DNA from: Hungatella sp. UBA5982
GTDB lineage: Bacteria; Bacillota; Clostridia; Lachnospirales; Lachnospiraceae
DNA length: 13,077 nt
Direction of reading: 5' to 3'
NCBI GenBank assembly: GCA_002429965.1
Contig: DJBG01000002.1
Location: 2,790 to 15,866 of the forward strand
The notes under the pieces were generated by a model. It ran no database searches. It saw nothing but the letters and a program-made list of their open reading frames with translations, and was not told where the DNA came from. The position numbers and the translations under genes were made by a program. Positions 7,317 through 13,077 of the stretch are shown here, in pieces. Each line of letters starts with the position of its first letter. Position 1 is the first letter of the stretch.

Positions 7317-8548
7317 ATCGACTTTTAGATTTTCTACAAAAAAGGATTGTTCCTATTGCTAATAAATTTCAACAAATTCCTTTTATTATTGTTTTGAGAA
7401 ATTCCATGTTGGCAATCATTCCATTAATGATTGTTGGAGCCATTGGTACCTTTATAACCAATATGCCGTTCCCTTGGCTAAATAATCTATTAGAGCCAGT
7501 CAAACCCTTCTTTAATGCACTGACATTAACGACGTCAAACATTTCGGGTTTGGTAGTTGCTCTAGTTATTGGGTTTAATACTGCTAGGCATTTCAAGTTA
7601 GATCCGATTTGTGGTATTATTATTTCGCTAGCAGCTTTCTTCGCAGCGACTTTGACCGATGAGGGAGCCTTCAATACTGAAGTATTTGGTGCTAATGGAA
7701 TATTTACAGCTATACTTGTCGGTTATCTTAGTGTTTGTATTATGCATTTGTGCAAAAAATACAATATTGAAATTAAATTACCCGATTCTGTTCCGACTAA
7801 TGTATCTGCTTCTTTCTCAACAATTCTTTCTCTTGCGATTTCGTTAGCTATTTTTCTTTTTATTCGTAACGGTTTAGGAATCGATATTAATTCTGTTGTA
7901 ACAACTATTTTTTCTCCTATGGTTAATATTTTAAACTCATTACCGGGTTTAATGCTTCTATCATTATGTATGAGTTTATTCTTTAGTATTGGTATTAATC
8001 CGATTGTGTTTATCGGTATGTTAATTCCAATTTTAACTATTAATGGGCAACTAAATGCCCAAGTAGTCGCTAATGGGAAAATTCCTGGTGAACTCGTAAC
8101 ATGGGGAATGGAGACAATTATGTGTCTGGGAGGTACAGGAGCCACTATAGGATTAGTTCTTTTGCTTACACAATCTAAATCTCAAGTGTTCGAAAAACTT
8201 GGTAGAATGGGATTGGCTCCTTCTTTATTTAATATTAACGAACCCATTGTTTATGGAGTGCCAGTTATTTTTAATCCAATAATAATTATTCCATTCATTA
8301 TCACTCCACTTGTCAATATAGCATCCACCTGGTTTTTAATGAGTAATAATGTTATTGGACGAGCATTCATTGATATTCCATGGACTACTCCACCAATCAT
8401 AAATGGATTTTTGATGTCTGGTGGAGATTGGCGTACTACAATTTGGACTGGAATATTGGTTCTCGTGTCGGTAGCAATATATTACCCCTTCTTCAAAATT
8501 GCGGAAAAACAACAATTAATTATTGAAACAACTGAAAGGAAAGATTGA
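7313..8548 (+). CDS. PTS lactose/cellobiose-family EIIC permease
   Basis: Integral membrane sugar channel of the phosphotransferase system that binds the beta-glucoside outside and presents it for phosphorylation by EIIB. 411 aa, at the short end for CelB/LicC-type proteins (410-450). Many hydrophobic spans from about residue 30 to 392. Family marks: amphipathic N-terminus RIVPIANKFQQIPF, ALVIGFNTARHFKLDPICG (83-101), PDSVPTNVSASF (157-168), GGTGATIGLVLLL (273-285) and the substrate-site NINEPIVYGVP (307-317) with Glu310. The segment that in many relatives reads GIHG is GINP here (227-230), so a His often present near the sugar is Asn229. ATG 7313 overlaps the EIIA stop and follows GAGGAGG. 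It reaches to one base before EIIB. Confidence 0.93.
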   Translation: MNRLLDFLQKRIVPIANKFQQIPFIIVLRNSMLAIIPLMIVGAIGTFITNMPFPWLNNLLEPVKPFFNALTLTTSNISGLVVALVIGFNTARHFKLDPICGIIISLAAFFAATLTDEGAFNTEVFGANGIFTAILVGYLSVCIMHLCKKYNIEIKLPDSVPTNVSASFSTILSLAISLAIFLFIRNGLGIDINSVVTTIFSPMVNILNSLPGLMLLSLCMSLFFSIGINPIVFIGMLIPILTINGQLNAQVVANGKIPGELVTWGMETIMCLGGTGATIGLVLLLTQSKSQVFEKLGRMGLAPSLFNINEPIVYGVPVIFNPIIIIPFIITPLVNIASTWFLMSNNVIGRAFIDIPWTTPPIINGFLMSGGDWRTTIWTGILVLVSVAIYYPFFKIAEKQQLIIETTERKD

Positions 8549-8549
8549 T

Positions 8550-8864
8550 ATGAAAAAAATAATGCTTGTATGTGCGGCGGGAATGTCAACAAGTATGTTA
8601 GTAAGCCGAATGAAAAAATCTTTAGAGCAAACGAATCAAAAAATTGATGTTTTTGCTAAAGCAGAACCTGAAGCATTGAGTATGATTGATCAAGTTGATG
8701 TTATTCTTTTAGGACCACAGGTGTCTTATATGTTAAGTGACTTTGAAGAAGCAGCAACTCCATATCAAGTGCCAGTTCGCATCATCAATGCTCAAGATTA
8801 TGGAAGGATGGATGGTGAAAAAGTACTTAGTGACGCTTATAAATTGCTAGAAAATCATTCATAA
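8550..8864 (+). CDS. PTS lactose/cellobiose-family EIIB component
   Basis: Cytoplasmic phosphocarrier that receives phosphate from EIIA on a cysteine and gives it to the sugar at EIIC. 104 aa, normal length. The phosphorylation loop is at the N-terminus: KKIMLVCAAGMSTSMLVSRM with Cys8. LLGPQVSYML (about 55-64) and VPVRIINAQDYGRMDGEKVL near the C-terminus are typical of the family. The frame is open back to a TTG at 8523, but ATG 8550 with GAAAGGAAAG upstream gives the family start; the longer form would add nine residues of overlap with EIIC. There is one base between the EIIC stop and this ATG. Equivalent to licB or celA/chbB. Confidence 0.93.
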   Translation: MKKIMLVCAAGMSTSMLVSRMKKSLEQTNQKIDVFAKAEPEALSMIDQVDVILLGPQVSYMLSDFEEAATPYQVPVRIINAQDYGRMDGEKVLSDAYKLLENHS

Positions 8865-8892
8865 GTTAAACATTTTGAAGGTGGTGATTTTT

Positions 8893-10353
8893 ATGAAAAA
8901 ATACCAAGATGGTTTTCCAAACAATTTTCTGTGGGGAGCCGCGACTTCATCGTCTCAAACTGAAGGCGGATTTGATGAAGGGGGAAAAGGCATCTCTACG
9001 ATGGATTTAATGGTATATGAAGAGAACATAGATCGTAACAAAGTATTATCAACTTTAGAACTTAGTGAAGTTGAATTTAATAAAAGGTTAGCGAACAATT
9101 ATTTGAATTATCCAAAACGTCGTGGGATTGATTTTTATCATCGCTATGCTAAAGACATAGCTTTGATGGCGGAATTAGGTATTAAAGTATTGCGTATTTC
9201 AGTTTGCTGGTCACGAATTTTTCCTACTGGATTTGAAAAAGAACCTAATTCAAATGGATTGGATTTTTACGACAAAGTAATCGATGCCTGTTTATCTTAT
9301 GGAATACAACCATTGATTATCATGCAACATTATGACATTCCTGTAGAAATAGTTAAGGAATTAAATGGTTGGGAAAATCCTAAGATGATTGATTTGTTTC
9401 TTAAATACAGTAAAACTTTACTGGATCATTTTCATGAAAGAGTTAAATATTGGATTTGTTTTAATGAGATCAGTATGTTGATGTCAAGTCCTTATACTGG
9501 TGGAGGAATTTTAAGTGAATGTAGTAAAACGGATCTGAAAACCATGAAATACCAAGCAGCACATCATCAACTTGTCGCAAATGCCCGTACGATTACCTAT
9601 AGTAAAAAATATTCAGGATTGCTTTTTGGAAGCATGAATGCTCATTTGGAATATTATGCTGCAACAAGTAACCCTTTAGATGTATTAGAATCTGTTAAAG
9701 AAGCCCAACTTAACTCCTTTTACTTTGATGTAATGATAAAAGGTAAGTACCCAAGTTACATAGTTCGTTATTTTCATGACAACGATATTAACATCAAAAT
9801 AGAAAAAGATGACGAAGAAATTTTGCAAGTAGGAACTTCTGATTTCATAGGTTTTAGTTACTACATGAGCTATATGTCAAGTGCTAGTAATAAGACTATT
9901 GAAACAAGTGGTAATATTGTAGGTACATTAAAAAATCCAAATTTAAAGCTGTCTCAGTGGAACTGGCCTATTGACCCCGTTGGATTGAGAATATCATTGA
10001 ATCGTATATACGATCGTTATGGAGTACCTTTAATGATACTAGAAAACGGATTAGGCGCACAAGATATACTGACGAATAATAAACGCGTCGACGATATTTA
10101 TCGGATAGATTATATTAATGCACATTTAATTCAAGTTAAAGAAGCAATACGAGATGGAGTAGATGTGATGGGATATTTAGTTTGGAGTGCAATTGATTTA
10201 GTAAGTGCTACGGGTCACGAAGTGACCAAACGCTATGGCTTAATTTATGTTGATCAAGATAATTACGGTAACGGTTCACTAAAGCGTTACAAAAAGAGAT
10301 CCTTTGATTGGTATAAAAGCGTTATTGAAAGTAATGGAGAAAATTTAGATTAG
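8893..10353 (+). CDS. GH1 6-phospho-beta-glucosidase
   Basis: Hydrolyses the 6-phospho-beta-glucoside delivered by the PTS to glucose 6-phosphate and the aglycone or glucose; cytoplasmic. 486 aa, normal for glycoside hydrolase family 1. Seen: N-terminal FPNNFLWGAATSSSQTEGG; KVLRISVCWSRIFPTG; QHYDIPVEIV; acid/base Glu192 in CFNEISM; nucleophile Glu384 in MILENGLGAQD; and the C-terminal SLKRYKKRSFDWYK region whose Lys and Tyr bind the phosphate in 6-phospho-specific members. Start ATG 8893 follows AAGGTGGTG; the frame is open to TTG 8875, which would overlap that ribosome site. Last gene of the operon, 28 bases after EIIB. Preference for cellobiose, arbutin, salicin or another substrate is not readable. 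Confidence 0.95.
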   Translation: MKKYQDGFPNNFLWGAATSSSQTEGGFDEGGKGISTMDLMVYEENIDRNKVLSTLELSEVEFNKRLANNYLNYPKRRGIDFYHRYAKDIALMAELGIKVLRISVCWSRIFPTGFEKEPNSNGLDFYDKVIDACLSYGIQPLIIMQHYDIPVEIVKELNGWENPKMIDLFLKYSKTLLDHFHERVKYWICFNEISMLMSSPYTGGGILSECSKTDLKTMKYQAAHHQLVANARTITYSKKYSGLLFGSMNAHLEYYAATSNPLDVLESVKEAQLNSFYFDVMIKGKYPSYIVRYFHDNDINIKIEKDDEEILQVGTSDFIGFSYYMSYMSSASNKTIETSGNIVGTLKNPNLKLSQWNWPIDPVGLRISLNRIYDRYGVPLMILENGLGAQDILTNNKRVDDIYRIDYINAHLIQVKEAIRDGVDVMGYLVWSAIDLVSATGHEVTKRYGLIYVDQDNYGNGSLKRYKKRSFDWYKSVIESNGENLD

Positions 10354-10374
10354 AACAGGTTAATTCAGCTCTTT

Positions 10375-10414
10375 AAAGTGTTATAGGCAAAGTGTTATAG
10401 GCAAAGTGTTATGG
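10375..10414. repeat. 14-bp tandem repeat just after the glucosidase gene
   Basis: AAAGTGTTATAGGC occurs twice head to tail (10375-10388, 10389-10402), followed by a partial third copy AAAGTGTTATGG (10403-10414). It begins 21 bases after the stop codon. No function is evident; the short period suggests replication slippage. Confidence 0.8.
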
Positions 10415-10514
10415 ATAACAGGTATGTAATTGGAAATCAATGTTTCTACTGGGGATTTTGGTAGGTCACACAGAAGCCTTCTTCCAGCATTAGAGGCCGT
10501 TTCAAAGTTTGTCT
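10415..10514. other. Intergenic stretch with no supported gene
   Basis: Less AT-rich than the PTS cassette. Several short frames are open on both strands (for example plus-strand VSTGDFGRSHRSLL and minus-strand MLEEGFCVTYQNPQ), each under about 45 codons with no ribosome site. I cannot support a gene; it may be the edge of a decayed element. Confidence 0.3.
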
Positions 10515-10572
10515 AAACCTTCAAACTGCTATAAAATAAAACCACTCAGCTTGAAGGTTTTATTTTATAGCA
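10515..10572 (+). terminator. Terminator-like hairpin with an overlapping alternative hairpin
   Basis: Arm A AAACCTTCAAACTG (10515-10528) pairs with CAGCTTGAAGGTTT (10547-10560), 13 of 14 bases, and is followed by a T-rich run (TTTTATTTTAT), so it can act as an intrinsic terminator for the PTS operon. Arm B TGCTATAAAATAAAACC (10527-10543) is an exact 17-base reverse complement of 10556-10572. The order A-B-A'-B' means the two stems compete or form a pseudoknot. The terminator role is likely; any switch is speculative. Confidence 0.6.
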
Positions 10573-10856
10573 AAAAGAAGAGGGCATGTCCGAATTAAAT
10601 AGAATTGCTTTTATATACTACTGTTATTAACAGCCCCCTTTGTCCAAAACCAACCGATTGTCCGTCTGCTCTTGGTATGCCCAGCATGCGCTGTTATATA
10701 TAAAGCAAGGGCTGTGCTCTCTTATCATTTTTACTGTTTTTTTAATTTGCAATAAATATAATATAACTTATTATCTGTAAAAATAGGCTTCTCATATATT
10801 CTCATCACCATAACACTATCTATATCTAACTACTCTTTTTAAAACAGTAAATAGTT
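10573..10856. other. Intergenic stretch between convergent transcription units
   Basis: No gene seen. It contains ACAGCCC (10630-10636) / GGGCTGT (10709-10715) and an 11-base inverted pair TTTACTGTTTT (10730-10740) / AAAACAGTAAA (10841-10851) flanking a very AT-rich 100-base segment. TTTTTACTG at 10728-10736 matches the core of the repeats beside the tRNA (2871-2900), perhaps by chance. Confidence 0.3.
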
Positions 10857-12272
10857 TTATAATCCAATTCTTTCAAGTTTTTTGGTTACCTCGTTGAGAT
10901 AGGCCTGCCATAATTCAGGACTAAACTCCAAGACCTTTATCGCATATTTTGCTATTTGCCTCCCTATGATATCTTGAAACAGATTTGTTTCAAAGCAATG
11001 GATTTTTTCATTTTTATATTCTTGATCAATCATATAGATCACATTCAGCCCCTGTAAACAGATGACCGCCGCTTTCGGCTGTTCACCGTTCAAGGCTCTG
11101 ATTTTGTCAGAACTTTTATCGTTAATTAATTTGTTAAACCTTTGTAGGTACTGGATTCGCTCTTTTGGCGAAAAATCGATAGCGCCAAAGAGTGGAACAA
11201 CAGCTTTTCCTACAGTGCCAAATTCAAACATCGCATTGGCTGCCATGAAAAAAATGGTTTCCTTGTCCATGACTCTGTGAAAAAATTCCAAAATGGCTCT
11301 TTTTGAAACTTTCCTGCCCTCTACAGATTCCAAATCCTTTTCCCTGACTAAATAGCCTATGGGTATAAAATTATATACGACATCCACACGCTTATCCATA
11401 AGCCTAGAGAGAATTGAAGGATCTATTTCTAGGGCCGCTGCCACTTCTCTTCCGCTATAGCTAATCTTCTTTGCCTCCTTCTTTACGAGTGCATCAGAAA
11501 ATATGTTTAAATAGCCTTTATCAGTAACTAAGGTCATAAGCGGCACCCTATCTAACGGCAGGCTGAAGAGCAGAAGAAATTGCCCCTTTAAAAATAAAAA
11601 GGAGCAATTTATTTCCTTTGTTATTTCCCAAAAATTTAAATCCACATACTCCTGTGCCTTGACGATGGAGGAAAAAAGGACGATATTATAGTCACTGGTG
11701 GACGCTTCAATAGCGGGAATATTAAAAAAGTAGTTAAAGACAGCCCTTTCCAGTTTTCGTGAGTTTGAGATTTTTATTCTTGGGAAAATATCAGAATAAG
11801 CCCGGTCAAAAAAAGGAATGTTGCTATAAAATTCCAGAGGCATGTCATGATCGCCTATGATGTAATTGGAAACAAAAACACAGAACATGTTCAAGATGGT
11901 CTTGTTCCCCATAAAACTTGACTTTCTATTACATAAGCTTAGATTTCCATAGTTTTCTTCGTCAAAGTCTTCATCAAAAGCATATTCTAAGGCATAGGAT
12001 AGAAAGTTATCCAGTTCATACCTGGAATTGAAATCGTATATGACCGGAAAAATATGAATAAGTTTTAAATAACAACTATGGCCATATAATGCATCAGCGA
12101 AATAAGCGGCAGCCTTCCTGTTGAATTCTCCCTTTTCCTTTAATAAAGGCAGCCTGCCTCCTTTCAGGATCTTACTTAATCCACTTGGAGTCATATTCAT
12201 GCTGATTGCAAAATCTGTTTTCGTCGTTTGCGCAATATCGATCAATTCTTCTAGCAATTTACCGGTTTTCAT
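10857..12272 (-). CDS. Large helix-turn-helix protein of unknown role
   Basis: 471 aa. The N-terminus (about 1-42) looks like an XRE-type helix-turn-helix: LLEELIDIAQTTKTDFAISM then MTPSGLSKILKGGRLP. A second HTH-like stretch is in the middle (GREVAAALEIDPSILSRLM, about 275-293). The rest is a mixed alpha/beta body without catalytic motifs, signal peptide or clear membrane span, so it is probably a cytoplasmic DNA-binding regulator with a long sensing region. I do not recognise a named family. Start: the frame opens at TTG 12293, but ATG 12272 has GGGAGAG about eight bases upstream and begins right before the HTH, so 12272 is chosen. It follows the SieB-like gene on the same strand after 84 bases; they may be co-transcribed, though TACAAT in the gap could be its own -10. 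Target genes unknown. Confidence 0.75.
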   Translation of the reverse strand: MKTGKLLEELIDIAQTTKTDFAISMNMTPSGLSKILKGGRLPLLKEKGEFNRKAAAYFADALYGHSCYLKLIHIFPVIYDFNSRYELDNFLSYALEYAFDEDFDEENYGNLSLCNRKSSFMGNKTILNMFCVFVSNYIIGDHDMPLEFYSNIPFFDRAYSDIFPRIKISNSRKLERAVFNYFFNIPAIEASTSDYNIVLFSSIVKAQEYVDLNFWEITKEINCSFLFLKGQFLLLFSLPLDRVPLMTLVTDKGYLNIFSDALVKKEAKKISYSGREVAAALEIDPSILSRLMDKRVDVVYNFIPIGYLVREKDLESVEGRKVSKRAILEFFHRVMDKETIFFMAANAMFEFGTVGKAVVPLFGAIDFSPKERIQYLQRFNKLINDKSSDKIRALNGEQPKAAVICLQGLNVIYMIDQEYKNEKIHCFETNLFQDIIGRQIAKYAIKVLEFSPELWQAYLNEVTKKLERIGL

Positions 12273-12356
12273 GTCTTTCTCTCCCGCTATCAAATTATTG
12301 TAACATGGCTTATTACGCTATTTCACCTTTTGCTTCTTGGTAAAACTGAACTTTCA

Positions 12357-12893
12357 TTAAAACTGATTAAATGCCAATCTAAATTCGTTTTGTAATTCTT
12401 TATTTTGACTTAATTCATCTATAACCCATGGTTGCAAAGTATATGGAAATTCAATTGAATCCAAATCACTGGCTAATGTCATTTCAGAAGTACGAAGTAT
12501 GTATCCACTATGTTCAAGAATTCTCACAGCTCCATCGTTATAAGGTAGATGTTCAGTATGATTATCTTCCATAAATAAACCAAATAATATTGCTTGCTGA
12601 TAAGAGCTTAATTTTCTTAATCTCTCTGGGGATTTCTTTATAAACATTTTCTTATAATATTTGTTGACGCAATAATCATATATTAAAGCAATAAAACTAA
12701 CTACCGTTATAGATAAAGAAATACAGAAAACAATGCCAATTGTAAAACCATATTTATTCCTAAATGGAACCATGTACATCTTCTGAATAATGTAATCAGG
12801 TAAAAATAATATTAGACCAGATGCCAAAGCAATAGCAATCATTATTTTTACAGGTAGTTTTAAAAGATTTGCTATATCTCCACTTATATTCAT
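12357..12893 (-). CDS. SieB-like superinfection-exclusion membrane protein
   Basis: 178 aa. Two membrane spans, at about 14-31 (PVKIMIAIALASGLILFLP) and about 50-73 (FTIGIVFCISLSITVVSFIALIY), are followed by a cytoplasmic domain of about 100 residues (RLRKLSSYQQAILFGLFM..., DGAVRILEHSGYILRTS..., FPYTLQPWVIDEL). The opening (GDIANLLKLPVKIMIAIALASG), two spans and winged-helix-like tail match the superinfection exclusion protein B family. The founding member, SieB of P22 and lambda, stops development of other phages after infection. Start ATG 12893 follows GGGAGAAG. It is AT-rich compared with the next gene and may be prophage- or island-derived. A defence role is inferred from family; stand-alone chromosomal homologues are mostly uncharacterised. 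Confidence 0.7.
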   Translation of the reverse strand: MNISGDIANLLKLPVKIMIAIALASGLILFLPDYIIQKMYMVPFRNKYGFTIGIVFCISLSITVVSFIALIYDYCVNKYYKKMFIKKSPERLRKLSSYQQAILFGLFMEDNHTEHLPYNDGAVRILEHSGYILRTSEMTLASDLDSIEFPYTLQPWVIDELSQNKELQNEFRLAFNQF

Positions 12894-12944
12894 AATTTAT
12901 CTTCTCCCTGGAAACCAGCCTTTTTTTCTATGTGCTCAGAAAGC

Positions 12945-12974
12945 TATATAAACCTATATTAAACCATTTTGCAA
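12945..12974 (-). promoter_or_regulatory. Candidate promoter of the SieB-like gene
   Basis: On the minus strand, -35 TTGCAA (12969-12974), 18-base spacer, -10 TATATA (12945-12950), about 52 bases before the ATG. A consensus match only. The remaining bases to 13077 show no gene I can support. Confidence 0.4.
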
Positions 12975-13077
12975 TATCTCCCAAGAAAAAAATAGACTTT
13001 ATTTTTTGATGAATTTTGTACTCTTGCCGACAAAGCAAAAACAAATATAGCTATTGTTGTCAACCCCGGAAGGTAAA

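Noticed and set aside
10411..10464. Small plus-strand frame MDNRYVIGNQCFYWGFW as a possible signalling peptide
   Set aside because: 17 codons, no ribosome site (the ATG lies in the tandem repeat), no processing motif or export gene nearby.
2744..13077. Second att copy (repeat of the tRNA-Arg 3' end) marking the right end of the island
   Set aside because: I looked for the T-arm and acceptor segments on both strands and found no convincing copy inside the window.
1..13077. CRISPR array, rRNA or replication origin
   Set aside because: No regularly spaced repeats of CRISPR size, no rRNA-like conserved stretches and no origin-like repeat clusters were seen.

Overview
The window looks like a chromosomal stretch from a Gram-positive anaerobe of the Clostridia, probably a Lachnospiraceae relative (inference). 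The left end carries a Rex-type repressor, queA and an anchored lipoprotein-like hypothetical, all with good AGGAGG-type ribosome binding sites. Its base composition is visibly richer in G+C than the centre of the window.

Layout. (1) Positions 1-2584, minus strand: rex (broken by a one-base frameshift and cut by the window edge), queA and a single-span membrane protein. (2) Positions 2620-2768: back-to-back promoters and a tRNA-Arg(CCG). (3) Positions 2769-4330: an attachment-site-like segment with helically phased short repeats, a tyrosine recombinase gene wrecked by at least five lesions, and scraps of an excisionase-like and an IS3-type orfA-like frame. This is the classic left end of a tRNA-integrated element that can no longer move by itself. 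(4) Positions 4510-10353: an AT-rich beta-glucoside catabolic cassette. It has a divergently transcribed PRD/EIIB/EIIA regulator of the LicR class, then a tight operon for a lactose/cellobiose-family PTS (EIIA, EIIC, EIIB) and a GH1 6-phospho-beta-glucosidase. (5) Positions 10354-10856: non-coding, with a 14-bp tandem repeat, a terminator-like hairpin with an overlapping alternative hairpin, and an AT-rich spacer. (6) Positions 10857-12893, minus strand: a 471-aa helix-turn-helix protein of unknown role, preceded by a two-span membrane protein matching the superinfection-exclusion protein B (SieB) family. The last 184 bases hold its likely promoter and no gene I can support.

How it fits together. 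The PTS imports a beta-glucoside (cellobiose-like) as its 6-phosphate, the GH1 enzyme splits it, and the LicR-type protein senses PTS phosphorylation and probably activates the operon. The operon promoter has a perfect TATAAT, no recognisable -35, and two direct repeats just upstream, as expected of an activator-dependent promoter. The regulator has Tyr where the second PRD2 domain usually has a phosphorylatable His.

No clearly undescribed system was proven. The best candidates for novelty are the SieB-like/HTH pair at the right end, the overlapping A-B-A'-B' hairpin element at 10515-10572, the phased repeat array beside the tRNA, and the PRD2 His-to-Tyr change. No second copy of the tRNA 3' end was found, so the right boundary of the island is unresolved and may lie outside the window.
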